Below are positions 56,488 to 64,000 of a stretch of 64,000 nt of DNA, in pieces. Location: positions 3,395,501 through 3,459,500 of the forward strand of contig NZ_CP060822.1 in NCBI RefSeq assembly GCF_014489415.1, in the 5' to 3' direction. The stretch is from Cylindrospermopsis curvispora GIHE-G1. Lineage in GTDB: Bacteria > Cyanobacteriota > Cyanobacteriia > Cyanobacteriales > Nostocaceae. The notes beneath the pieces were generated by a model that worked only from the letters and a program-made list of their open reading frames with translations, was not told the origin of the DNA and ran no database searches. How positions within the stretch are numbered: the stretch's first letter is position 1; each line of letters opens with the position of its first letter. The position numbers and the translations under genes are program-made.

Positions 56488-56513
56488 CATGATTAACACA
56501 ATGTCAGCAGAAC

Positions 56514-56531
56514 TCCCCCGATTTGGGGGGA
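56514..56531 (+). repeat. Hairpin after the pentapeptide gene
   Basis: TCCCCC and GGGGGA form a short strong stem. No U-run follows. It may protect the 3' end of the DICT-pentapeptide transcript. Confidence 0.4.
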
Positions 56532-56557
56532 TCATCATTATATTAAAAATATAGAAC

Positions 56558-56647
56558 ATGAGCAACTTTGCGGAATGGTTGACCGTTTTTGCGTACTTGG
56601 GATTGGCCCTGTTTATTATTTGGGCTATTTTTAAAAATCGGAATTAG
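56558..56647 (+). CDS. Possible 29-residue single-helix membrane protein
   Basis: The frame reads MSNFAEWLTVFAYLG, continues as one hydrophobic helix and ends FIIWAIFKNRN. The length and layout resemble small photosynthetic or cytochrome-complex subunits, but I recognise no family. No clear ribosome site precedes it. A second, similar frame follows after 11 bases. Confidence 0.45.
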   Translation: MSNFAEWLTVFAYLGLALFIIWAIFKNRN

Positions 56648-56658
56648 ATTTAGATTTA

Positions 56659-56775
56659 ATGGAATTATGGAATAGTTTATTGTTTGTTTTGATTATTTGG
56701 CAAGTTTTTAAAAACCAAAATAACAGTCCTGATTCTGTTGTTTATCACTTGCTAAATGAGTTGTGCTACATATAA
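56659..56775 (+). CDS. Possible 38-residue single-helix membrane protein, similar to its neighbour
   Basis: The frame starts MELWNSLLFVLIIWQVFKNQN; its IIWQVFKNQN ending of the helix mirrors IIWAIFKNRN of the frame just upstream, suggesting an old duplication. A hydrophilic tail of 17 residues follows. No ribosome site is seen, so it may be a decayed copy. Confidence 0.3.
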   Translation: MELWNSLLFVLIIWQVFKNQNNSPDSVVYHLLNELCYI

Positions 56776-56809
56776 ACTACTCAAGAGATTTTTGGAAGGA
56801 AAAATAAAC

Positions 56810-57247
56810 ATGACTCTGATTGATGGTCTAAAAAATGATGATAAAAGACAAATGCTAGTAGCTGACTGCATGAACCTATTGGAAACACGAGTTGCCAATA
56901 TTGGAGGTATTTCTGGCATTGCTATTAAAGCTGGCTATGCTACTATTAAGGGAATAAGTCCCAAGTATTGTGCTGGGGCGGTTGAACGTCTTTTACCAGA
57001 ATCTTTTGCTGCACTTGAACCATTATGGAATGAGGGATTAGAAACGGGAGATGCGGTAACCCACCTCACCCAAAATCGCTCTCGTACAGCAGATGCGATA
57101 TTTAGTGTTACTGATATTCGTATTGAAAAAAGCACTAATTCTACCATCAAGGGTGTTTATGGCAAACTACGAGTGTCAGCCAAAAAGCATGTGGAAGAGG
57201 TAGTACCTGATTTAGCGCAGATTCTTGATAAGTACACCAAAAATTAG
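56810..57247 (+). CDS. Conserved 145-residue protein (possibly DUF6918)
   Basis: Starts MTLIDGLKNDDKRQML at 56810, nine bases after GGAAGGA; an in-frame ATG 54 bases upstream is rejected. The core has GGISGIAIKAGYATIKGI, LLPESFAALEPLW and a C-terminal VKGTYxKLRxSAKKHVEE-like segment (here STIKGVYGKLRVSAKKHVEE). I associate it with DUF6918 from memory. Soluble, helical. Function unknown. It converges with the nuclease gene. Confidence 0.8.
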   Translation: MTLIDGLKNDDKRQMLVADCMNLLETRVANIGGISGIAIKAGYATIKGISPKYCAGAVERLLPESFAALEPLWNEGLETGDAVTHLTQNRSRTADAIFSVTDIRIEKSTNSTIKGVYGKLRVSAKKHVEEVVPDLAQILDKYTKN

Positions 57248-57272
57248 AAACGGAAATGGGGAAATGGGGTGG

Positions 57273-58160
57273 TTACAAGTTATCAACTTGGCTTTCAATT
57301 ATTTTCTGAATATCAGGAGAAACAGTAGACAGAAAATCATATCCTGTTAATTCCTCTAACTTGTCAACACTAGTTCTAAAGAGTCTCCAATTATTATCCA
57401 GTTGTTCATCATTGGGAATATTGACAGCAATCACACGAGTGTTGGCATTCACATCTTGCAGTCCCAAACCAGGGCGATCTAAAACCACAATAATCTTCCA
57501 GGTGTATTGGGGAATTGTCACCAAATTTTTCAGTTTACCTTTGTCACCAGACCCACCAGCAATAATATAAAGTTGCTTTCCTTCCTCAGCTAATTTCATA
57601 CTATAGTCCTCTAAATTACCCCAGGTATTACGATTGTTGTCGGGTGTTTGAGGAATAATATTAGTCATTAAAAAAGTGGCTGAATTGTCTTCCACGCTCT
57701 GAGTTCTGTCTGCTGATCTGGCAATGTGACCTCTATCGTATCCTGAACTGTTGTAAACATTTGGTTTTATACGTGGCCAACTATCAGGTAGGGTGTCATC
57801 AGGCCTAAAATTGTCTTGGCGTTTCGCATCTCCTAACCAGGATTTATCAAGTTGCCAAGCAACCCAGTTAGCACTACCATGACTCCGATTGTAGGACAAT
57901 GCATATTGAGGTTTTATCATTAGGTAATTATCTGGATTGTCAAGACTGGATGTGGCATTACTGGGATTACCTAATAATAGGTGAATAGATGTCACACTGT
58001 TCTTTATTGTATCCGGTTTCGTTGGTAGAGATATTGCCTTTGCTGGTATACACGAAGTTAGTATAATAAGTGTTAAGTTAATCAACAGGCAAAAAGCAGC
58101 AAAAAAAATACGGTTCAGATTGGGCACTGATAGGAAATATAGTTTTTTCAATTCTTTCAT
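57273..58160 (-). CDS. DNA/RNA non-specific endonuclease (NucA family), lipoprotein-like
   Basis: A 295-residue nuclease. The catalytic DRGH motif is YDRGHIARS with His145, and the metal Asn lies in NNRNTWGNLE (about 175-184). It is closest in layout to Anabaena NucA, a sugar-non-specific secreted nuclease. The N-terminus has a hydrophobic segment ending LTSC (Cys37), which fits a lipobox, so the enzyme may be tethered to the membrane on the outer side. No NuiA inhibitor gene is visible next to it. Confidence 0.9.
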   Translation of the reverse strand: MKELKKLYFLSVPNLNRIFFAAFCLLINLTLIILTSCIPAKAISLPTKPDTIKNSVTSIHLLLGNPSNATSSLDNPDNYLMIKPQYALSYNRSHGSANWVAWQLDKSWLGDAKRQDNFRPDDTLPDSWPRIKPNVYNSSGYDRGHIARSADRTQSVEDNSATFLMTNIIPQTPDNNRNTWGNLEDYSMKLAEEGKQLYIIAGGSGDKGKLKNLVTIPQYTWKIIVVLDRPGLGLQDVNANTRVIAVNIPNDEQLDNNWRLFRTSVDKLEELTGYDFLSTVSPDIQKIIESQVDNL

Positions 58161-58213
58161 GGTCTATAACCATTCCATTAATAGATTATAAGAAGATTAC
58201 AAGAGTATTTAAT

Positions 58214-59056
58214 CTATCTTGCTCGCATTTGATATGCTAACAGAGCCATACCTAACATTCCCACAATACCTTGAAAGGGATTATTATTAACACCTGTGAC
58301 CCAATCGGGAACTACTCCTGAAGGTTGAACCAATGCACCCACATTAATAATATAGTATCCCCAAACCAATCCACTATGTAAACCCATGGGTAAACCTAAT
58401 CTTCCTCTTTTCTTATGCTTTCCCCACACTTGAGTTAAGCCTAGTAATACTAAAGCTGGAAATTGCGGTAAGGTACTAACAATAGCTGATATTGGTCGAA
58501 TGAAATGGGCAACGGCGAATAAAATGGCATTTATTGCCGTGGATAAACGGGAACCATAATCTCGGTTCAGCTCATCTAGCAACCAACCACGAAATAATAA
58601 TTCTTCCGCAAAACCAACACCACTAGCAACTAGTAAACCTTCCAAAATGATTTGAACTATAAATACTTTTGGTGGTTGCCATAGGATCCAACCTAATAAA
58701 CCTTGTACGCTAAATAGTAGTATAATGCTCAATATTCCTAGACTTAAACCCTGGCAGAAATCTACACCATTTAAACTAGATAGCTCTAAACCATAGTCAG
58801 TTAGTATTTTGTCTCTTTGATAAATTTTTTTCCCCCACAACCTAACCAAGAAAATGAACTCTCCATACAGCAAGACCATGGTGAAAATGCTTTCTAAATT
58901 GCCATCTTCCACCAATAAGTATATGGGTATGGCAAAAGGCAACCATAATACTAACAAACACAAAATAAAACAACCTACTCTCTGTGGAGCAGGTCTTTGG
59001 GAAATCCACAAAGCTATTTTGCTAGGTCTAAACATTTTAATATTATTTTCTATCAC
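58214..59056 (-). CDS. CPBP family intramembrane metalloprotease
   Basis: A 280-residue membrane protein with about eight helices and the CPBP/Abi motifs EELLFRGWLL (motif 1), AVAHFIRP (motif 2 His) and GLHSGLVWGYY (motif 3). Relatives cleave prenylated or other membrane substrates, or act in bacteriocin self-immunity. The GTG start at 59056 shares one base with the stop of clpS; an ATG seven codons later is an alternative. It is co-transcribed with clpS. Confidence 0.9.
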   Translation of the reverse strand: MIENNIKMFRPSKIALWISQRPAPQRVGCFILCLLVLWLPFAIPIYLLVEDGNLESIFTMVLLYGEFIFLVRLWGKKIYQRDKILTDYGLELSSLNGVDFCQGLSLGILSIILLFSVQGLLGWILWQPPKVFIVQIILEGLLVASGVGFAEELLFRGWLLDELNRDYGSRLSTAINAILFAVAHFIRPISAIVSTLPQFPALVLLGLTQVWGKHKKRGRLGLPMGLHSGLVWGYYIINVGALVQPSGVVPDWVTGVNNNPFQGIVGMLGMALLAYQMRAR

Positions 59057-59337
59057 TAATCATCAGGTTCAATGGTGCTAGTAAGACCATAATTATTTAA
59101 ACTTTCACAATAAAACTCGGCATGCTCTAAAGCACAGCTTATAACCAAAGCTAAACCATTACTGTGAGCTTCCATCATAATGGTAACAGCTTGAGGTTGG
59201 GTGAGACTGGGTATGGTGGAAAGGAGTACCTGAACAACATACTCCATGGAATTATAGTCGTCATTGTGCAGCAGAACGCGATAACGGGGCGCCAGCTTGC
59301 GGGTTGTGGAGGGTTTTTCAATGGTTTCGACTGACAC
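59056..59337 (-). CDS. clpS: ATP-dependent Clp protease adaptor ClpS
   Basis: A 93-residue adaptor. After a flexible N-terminus (to about residue 18) the core reads YRVLLHNDDYNSMEYVV, with the N-degron pocket Asp/Asn residues, then HSNGLALVISCALEHAEFY. It delivers N-end-rule substrates to ClpC/ClpA. Stop overlaps the start of the CPBP gene by one base, suggesting coupling. Divergent from the Uma2 array. Confidence 0.94.
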   Translation of the reverse strand: MSVETIEKPSTTRKLAPRYRVLLHNDDYNSMEYVVQVLLSTIPSLTQPQAVTIMMEAHSNGLALVISCALEHAEFYCESLNNYGLTSTIEPDD

Positions 59338-59460
59338 TGCTCTTGAATGATTGTGGATTTACTACATTTGGAGGTTTGGCTTTGCCACCTATTATATTCT
59401 ATGATTTTGGGTCTTTCAACATTTGATAGAATAAAAATAAATCGAGCAAAGGTAACTTTT

Positions 59461-60324
59461 ATGGCAACCCTACTCAGTGAAAGTAAATCACAGACGGGAC
59501 TAGTTATCTCATGGGAAGCGTTACCCGATGATTTTCAACTAGAGGATGAACCAGTGGACAATACAGCACAACCACTTTTAGCAGGTGCTTTGTGTGAAAG
59601 TTTAGAAATCAGTGGTTTTATTGAACCACAGATGTTAATAGCTTTTAATTTTGCTTTATGTGCCACATTAAATGCTCAATTTATCGCCAAAGCACCAGAT
59701 TGGCTATATATACCTTCAGTTAAAGAAATATTGCCAGGACGCAAAAGCTATACACCCCATTTAGAAGGGGATATACCAGCTGTGGTTATGGAATTTTTGT
59801 CAGATAAAGAGGGCGGAGAATACTCATTTAAACGTACCTATCCGCCGGGAAAATGGTTTTTTTATGAACAGATATTACAAGTTCCTATTTATATAATTTT
59901 TGATCCAGATGGAGGGTTAATAGAATATTATCAACTGGAAAATGAACGTTACGAACTAAAGCAACCAGACGAAAATGGTCGTCATTGGATTAAGTCAATG
60001 GGACTATTTTTAGGAACTTGGCAAGGTACAAAAGAAGGCCGTACTGGCTATTGGTTGCGATGGTGGGATAAAACAGGTAATTTGTTACCTTGGTCCTTAG
60101 AACTGATTGAACAGGAACGTCAACGAGCAGAGCAGGAACGTCAACGAGCAGAACAGGAACGTCAACGAGCAGAACAGGAACGTCAACGAGCAGAGCAGGA
60201 ACATCAACGAGCAGAACAGGAACATCAACGAGCAGAACAGGAACGTCAGGAAAAAGAAAGGTTAATAGCTTATTTGCGATCGCAAGGAGTTGATCCTAAT
60301 AATTTACCTAATCATGCTGGGTAA
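59461..60324 (+). CDS. Uma2 family nuclease-like protein, copy 1
   Basis: 287 residues, starting MATLLSESKSQTGL at 59461; an in-frame start at 59347 lies outside the repeated unit and is rejected. The PD-(D/E)XK-type Uma2 fold shows Asp in APDWLYIP, Glu in VVMEFLSDKE and Lys in PPGKWFFYEQ, then IIFDPDGGLIEYY. After residue about 222 come six QE[R/H]QRAE heptads forming a coiled coil, then a C-terminal LIAYLRSQGVDPNNLP tail. This copy has TAQPLL and AFNFAL where the others read TGQPLL and AVNFAL. Biological role of Uma2 proteins in cyanobacteria is unknown. Confidence 0.9.
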   Translation: MATLLSESKSQTGLVISWEALPDDFQLEDEPVDNTAQPLLAGALCESLEISGFIEPQMLIAFNFALCATLNAQFIAKAPDWLYIPSVKEILPGRKSYTPHLEGDIPAVVMEFLSDKEGGEYSFKRTYPPGKWFFYEQILQVPIYIIFDPDGGLIEYYQLENERYELKQPDENGRHWIKSMGLFLGTWQGTKEGRTGYWLRWWDKTGNLLPWSLELIEQERQRAEQERQRAEQERQRAEQERQRAEQEHQRAEQEHQRAEQERQEKERLIAYLRSQGVDPNNLPNHAG

Positions 60325-60383
60325 ATTAGCTCTTATTCAGCATATCTCTCATCCCTTGACGATCAACCTAACCCACCAGATTA

Positions 60384-60400
60384 GCGTACTGCTACGCAGT
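60384..60400. repeat. Nested palindrome in the spacer between copies 1 and 2
   Basis: GCGTA-CTGC-TACGC and ACTGC-TAC-GCAGT overlap, so two alternative hairpins compete. The same element recurs at 61382-61398 between copies 2 and 3 and is absent between copies 3 and 4. Confidence 0.6.
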
Positions 60401-60479
60401 GACTTCGGTATTGCACTTAAACCTACAGCTTCAATAAATAGATGATAGAATAGAAATAAATCGAGCAAAGGTAACTTTT

Positions 60480-61322
60480 ATGGCAACCCTACTCAGTGAA
60501 AGTAAATCACAGACGGGACTAGTTATCTCATGGGAAGCGTTACCCGATGATTTTCAACTAGAGGATGAACCAGTGGACAATACAGGACAACCACTTTTAG
60601 CAGGTGCTTTGTGTGAAAGTTTAGAAATCAGTGGTTTTATTGAACCACAGATGTTAATAGCTGTTAATTTTGCTTTATGTGCCACATTAAATGCTCAATT
60701 TATCGCCAAAGCACCAGATTGGCTATATATACCTTCAGTTAAAGAAATATTGCCAGGACGCAAAAGCTATACACCCCATTTAGAAGGGGATATACCAGCT
60801 GTGGTTATGGAATTTTTGTCAGATAAAGAGGGCGGAGAATACTCATTTAAACGTACCTATCCGCCGGGAAAATGGTTTTTTTATGAACAGATATTACAAG
60901 TTCCTATTTATATAATTTTTGATCCAGATGGAGGATTAATAGAATATTATCAACTGGAAAATGAACGTTACGAACTAAAGCAACCAGACGAAAATGGTCG
61001 TCATTGGATTAAGTCAATGGGACTATTTTTAGGAACTTGGCAAGGTACAAAAGAAGGCCGTACTGGCTATTGGTTGCGATGGTGGGATAAAACAGGTAAT
61101 TTGTTACCTTGGTCCTTAGAACTGATTGAACAGGAACGTCAACGAGCAGAACAGGAACGTCAACGAGCAGAACAGGAACATCAACGAGCAGAACAGGAAC
61201 GTCAACGAGCAGAGCAGGAACGTCAACGAGCAGAACAGGAACGTCAGGAAAAAGAAAGGTTAATAGCTTATTTGCGATCGCAAGGAGTTGATCCTAATAA
61301 TTTACCTAATCATGCTGGGTAA
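60480..61322 (+). CDS. Uma2 family nuclease-like protein, copy 2
   Basis: 280 residues, identical to copy 3 and nearly to copy 4 in the nuclease domain, with five QE[R/H]QRAE heptads. All three candidate catalytic residues (Asp in APDWLY, Glu in VVMEFLS, Lys in PPGKWFF) are kept. The upstream 37 bases are the same as in the other copies, so each gene probably has its own promoter and ribosome site region. Confidence 0.9.
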   Translation: MATLLSESKSQTGLVISWEALPDDFQLEDEPVDNTGQPLLAGALCESLEISGFIEPQMLIAVNFALCATLNAQFIAKAPDWLYIPSVKEILPGRKSYTPHLEGDIPAVVMEFLSDKEGGEYSFKRTYPPGKWFFYEQILQVPIYIIFDPDGGLIEYYQLENERYELKQPDENGRHWIKSMGLFLGTWQGTKEGRTGYWLRWWDKTGNLLPWSLELIEQERQRAEQERQRAEQEHQRAEQERQRAEQERQRAEQERQEKERLIAYLRSQGVDPNNLPNHAG

Positions 61323-61477
61323 ATTAGCTCTTATTCAGCATATCTCTCATCCCTTGACGATCAACCTAACCCACCAGATTAGCGTACTGCTACGCAGTGA
61401 CTTCGGTATTGCACTTAAACCTACAGCTTCAATAAATAGATGATAGAATAGAAATAAATCGAGCAAAGGTAACTTTT

Positions 61478-62362
61478 ATGGCAACCCTACTCAGTGAAAG
61501 TAAATCACAGACGGGACTAGTTATCTCATGGGAAGCGTTACCCGATGATTTTCAACTAGAGGATGAACCAGTGGACAATACAGGACAACCACTTTTAGCA
61601 GGTGCTTTGTGTGAAAGTTTAGAAATCAGTGGTTTTATTGAACCACAGATGTTAATAGCTGTTAATTTTGCTTTATGTGCCACATTAAATGCTCAATTTA
61701 TCGCCAAAGCACCAGATTGGCTATATATACCTTCAGTTAAAGAAATATTGCCAGGACGCAAAAGCTATACACCCCATTTAGAAGGGGATATACCAGCTGT
61801 GGTTATGGAATTTTTGTCAGATAAAGAGGGCGGAGAATATTCATTTAAACGTACCTATCCGCCGGGAAAATGGTTTTTTTATGAACAGATATTACAAGTT
61901 CCTATTTATATAATCTTTGATCCAGATGGAGGATTAATAGAATATTATCAACTGGAAAATGAACGTTACGAACTAAAGCAACCAGACGAAAATGGTCGTC
62001 ATTGGATTAAGTCAATGGGACTATTTTTAGGAACTTGGCAAGGTACAAAAGAAGGCCGTACTGGCTATTGGTTGCGATGGTGGGATAAAACAGGTAATTT
62101 GTTACCTTGGTCCTTAGAACTGATTGAACAGGAACGTCAACGAGCAGAACAGGAACGTCAACGAGCAGAACAGGAACATCAACGAGCAGAGCAGGAACGT
62201 CAACGAGCAGAACAAGAACATCAACGAGCAGAACAGGAACGTCAACGAGCAGAACAAGAACATCAACGAGCAGAACAGGAACATCAGGAAAAAGAAAGGT
62301 TAATAGCTTATTTGCGATCGCAGGGAGTTGATCCTAATAATTTACCTAATCATGCTGGGTAA
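61478..62362 (+). CDS. Uma2 family nuclease-like protein, copy 3
   Basis: 294 residues, the longest copy, with seven QE[R/H]QRAE heptads before a terminal QEHQEKE unit. The nuclease domain matches copy 2. Every copy is exactly 245 residues plus seven times its heptad count, so length differences come only from the heptads. Confidence 0.9.
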   Translation: MATLLSESKSQTGLVISWEALPDDFQLEDEPVDNTGQPLLAGALCESLEISGFIEPQMLIAVNFALCATLNAQFIAKAPDWLYIPSVKEILPGRKSYTPHLEGDIPAVVMEFLSDKEGGEYSFKRTYPPGKWFFYEQILQVPIYIIFDPDGGLIEYYQLENERYELKQPDENGRHWIKSMGLFLGTWQGTKEGRTGYWLRWWDKTGNLLPWSLELIEQERQRAEQERQRAEQEHQRAEQERQRAEQEHQRAEQERQRAEQEHQRAEQEHQEKERLIAYLRSQGVDPNNLPNHAG

Positions 62363-62455
62363 ATTAGCTATGTAAATGTAGGTTAGGTTTCATACTTCAA
62401 CTGACCCACTTAAATAGATGATAGAATAGAAATAAATCGAGCAAAGGTAACTTTT

Positions 62456-63277
62456 ATGGCAACCCTACTCAGTGAAAGTAAATCACAGACGGGACTGGTT
62501 ATCTCATGGGAAGCGTTACCCGATGATTTTCAACTAGAGGATGAACCAGTGGACAATACAGGACAACCACTTTTAGCAGGTGCTTTATGTGAAAGTTTAG
62601 AAATCAGTGGTTTTATTGAACCACAGATGTTAATAGCTGTTAATTTTGCTTTATGTGCCACATTAAATGCTCAATTTATTGCCAAAGCACCAGATTGGCT
62701 ATATATACCTTCAGTTAAAGAAATATTGCCAGGACGCAAAAGCTATACACCCCATTTAGAAGGGGATATACCAGCTGTGGTTATGGAATTTTTGTCAGAT
62801 AAAGAGGGCGGAGAATACTCATTTAAACGTACCTATCCGCCGGGAAAATGGTTTTTTTATGAACAGATATTACAAGTTCCTATTTATATAATTTTTGATC
62901 CAGATGGAGGATTAATAGAATATTATCAACTGGAAAATGAACGTTACGAACTAAAGCAACCAGACGAAAATGGTCGTCATTGGATTAAGTCAATGGGACT
63001 ATTTTTAGGAACTTGGCAAGGTACAAAAGAAGGCCGTACTGGCTATTGGTTGCGATGGTGGGATAAAACAGGTAATTTGTTACCTTGGTCCTTAGAACTG
63101 ATTGAACAGGAACGTCAACGAGCAGAGCAGGAACGTCAACGAGCAGAACAGGAACGTCAACGAGCAGAGCAGGAACATCAACGAGCAGAGCAGGAACGTC
63201 AGGAAAAAGAAAGGTTAATAGCTTATTTGCGATCGCAAGGAATTGATCCTCATAATTTACCTAATCATGCTGGGTAA
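62456..63277 (+). CDS. Uma2 family nuclease-like protein, copy 4
   Basis: 273 residues, the shortest copy, with four QE[R/H]QRAE heptads. The C-terminal tail reads GIDPHNLP where the others read GVDPNNLP. The candidate catalytic residues are kept. A terminator lies 85 bases downstream and closes the array. Confidence 0.9.
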   Translation: MATLLSESKSQTGLVISWEALPDDFQLEDEPVDNTGQPLLAGALCESLEISGFIEPQMLIAVNFALCATLNAQFIAKAPDWLYIPSVKEILPGRKSYTPHLEGDIPAVVMEFLSDKEGGEYSFKRTYPPGKWFFYEQILQVPIYIIFDPDGGLIEYYQLENERYELKQPDENGRHWIKSMGLFLGTWQGTKEGRTGYWLRWWDKTGNLLPWSLELIEQERQRAEQERQRAEQERQRAEQEHQRAEQERQEKERLIAYLRSQGIDPHNLPNHAG

Positions 63278-63361
63278 ATTAGCTATGTAAATGTAGCTCC
63301 TGTAGCATTGACTGCTCCCGCAATCAACGGTTAATAATTTAATAACCAATACTGGTAAATG

Positions 63362-63393
63362 AAAAGCTCCTCACCTGGTGCGGGGCTTTTTTT
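63362..63393 (+). terminator. Intrinsic terminator after the Uma2 array
   Basis: AAAAGCTCCTCAC pairs with GTGCGGGGCTTTT (one mismatch, one G-U) around a small loop, followed by a T-run. Confidence 0.8.
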
Positions 63394-63516
63394 ATGGCGT
63401 ATTATTTGAGTAATGCCATGAGTTGAGGGTGTTGGGTGCTGGATCCCTTATGAGTTCACCTATAGAGATTCTAGAATAAAATCGGTAAGGTTATTTTTTA
63501 AAAACTCCTTCTCACC

Positions 63517-64000
63517 ATGCCCAAACACTTTAACACTGCTGGACCATGTAAAGCTAATATCCACTATATGCTCTCCCCCACTGCTCGCCTACCGGATTTG
63601 AAAGCGCTAATTGATGGAGAAAATTACTTTATCATTCATGCACCGCGACAAGTAGGCAAAACCACGGCTATGATAGCTCTAGCTCAAGAATTGACTGATA
63701 GTGGGGAATACACCGCCATCATGCTCTCTGTGGAAGTAGGAGCAGGGTTTTCCCATAATCCCCAGCAAGCGGAGCAGGTTATTTTGGAAGAATGGAAACA
63801 GGCGATCAAATTTTACTTACCCAAAGAACTGCAACCATCCTATTGGCCAGAGCGTGGAGCAGACTCAGGAATAGGCAAAACTTTAAGTGAGTGGTCTGGC
63901 CAATCTCCAAGACCTCTTGTAATCTTTTTAGATGAAATAGATTCCCTAACAGATGAAGCTTTAATCTTTATTTTAAGACAATTACGTTCCGGTTTTCCCC
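63517..64000 (+). CDS. AAA-like ATPase domain protein, 3' end outside window
   Basis: The frame opens at MPKHFNTAGPCK and stays open to the last base (161 codons), so the gene continues past the window. Walker A is HAPRQVGKTT and Walker B is LVIFLDEID, with a sensor-like ILRQLRSGF. This arrangement matches the AAA-like (P-loop, often followed by a nuclease-like domain) proteins common in cyanobacteria and other bacteria with many mobile genes. Function unknown. The Uma2 array ends 240 bases upstream. Confidence 0.85.
   Translation, partial: MPKHFNTAGPCKANIHYMLSPTARLPDLKALIDGENYFIIHAPRQVGKTTAMIALAQELTDSGEYTAIMLSVEVGAGFSHNPQQAEQVILEEWKQAIKFYLPKELQPSYWPERGADSGIGKTLSEWSGQSPRPLVIFLDEIDSLTDEALIFILRQLRSGFP

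Larger units (their letters stand above)
59424..63297 (+). repeat. Four-copy tandem array of about 1-kb Uma2 gene units
   Basis: Each unit begins TGATAGAATA.AAATAAATCG (59424, 60443, 61441, 62419), carries one near-identical gene starting 37 bases later, and ends after GGGTAAATTAGCT. The units are almost identical in DNA. The first two spacers (155 bases) match each other; the third is shorter and differs. Confidence 0.95.

Noticed and set aside
59347-59460. Extended start for the first Uma2 copy
   Set aside because: The extension lies outside the repeated unit, and the other three copies start at the equivalent of 59461.
60108-60260. CRISPR-like array suggested by short tandem repeats
   Set aside because: The 21-base repeats are contiguous without spacers and encode coiled-coil heptads in frame.

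Overview
This window is chromosomal DNA of a filamentous (Nostocales-type) cyanobacterium. The evidence is ferredoxin-type glutamate synthase, photosystem I subunits PsaF, PsaJ and PsaL, cytochrome b6f subunit PetM, the photosystem II assembly factor Ycf39, an NblR-like regulator, several cyanobacteria-only families (DUF1830, COP23, DICT, Uma2 paralogs), and more than 20 copies of the HIP1 octamer GCGATCGC. The DNA is AT-rich, with many GTG or TTG starts. A small-genome relative of Raphidiopsis/Dolichospermum would fit, but the species is inference.

Layout. 1-8.8 kb: the end of a polysaccharide deacetylase, the Fd-GOGAT gene, a 714-base spacer with structured DNA, a phosphodiester-glycosidase-like secreted protein, a cupin and a HesB/IscA-type protein. 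8.8-13.8 kb: the str-type translation operon rpsL-rpsG-fusA-tuf-rpsJ, with strong hairpins between genes. 14-24.2 kb: housekeeping and photosynthesis genes (Lon-N domain protein, RemA-like, gmk, psaL, psaJ, psaF, tsaD, petM, ycf39, nadK, nblR-like, prxQ-type) and tRNA-Pro(UGG) and tRNA-Leu(CAA). 24.3-30.2 kb: two paralogous secreted double-trypsin/TPR proteins and a COP23 protein. 30.3-32.1 kb: a fused two-NBD peptide-type ABC ATPase.

32.1-37.6 kb holds a sulfur-detoxification island. A persulfide-dioxygenase-like enzyme, a rhodanese-DUF2892 protein and a TauE/SafE exporter form one operon. It is divergent from an ArsR-type repressor that carries cysteines at the positions expected of persulfide sensors. 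Two further TauE/SafE genes, one with a DUF1634 partner, lie beside it. 37.6-45.1 kb is metabolic housekeeping: hemA, glpX, tadA, plsC-like, a PrcA-like subtilase, BolA and the CGFS glutaredoxin grxD.

45.06-48.57 kb is the least explained locus. It is a tight minus-strand operon of an EamA exporter, a P-loop kinase-like protein, a homocitrate-synthase-like enzyme and the internally deleted remnant of a DHA2 exporter. It looks like a pathway that makes, and exports, an uncharacterised small molecule.

48.6-59.3 kb carries regulators and small conserved cyanobacterial proteins, a radical SAM protein, a DICT/degenerate HD-GYP protein overlapping a pentapeptide-repeat gene, a lipoprotein-like NucA nuclease, a CPBP protease and clpS. 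59.4-63.3 kb is a recent tandem quadruplication of a Uma2-family nuclease gene; the copies differ mainly in the number of coiled-coil heptads. The window ends in the 5' part of an AAA-like ATPase.
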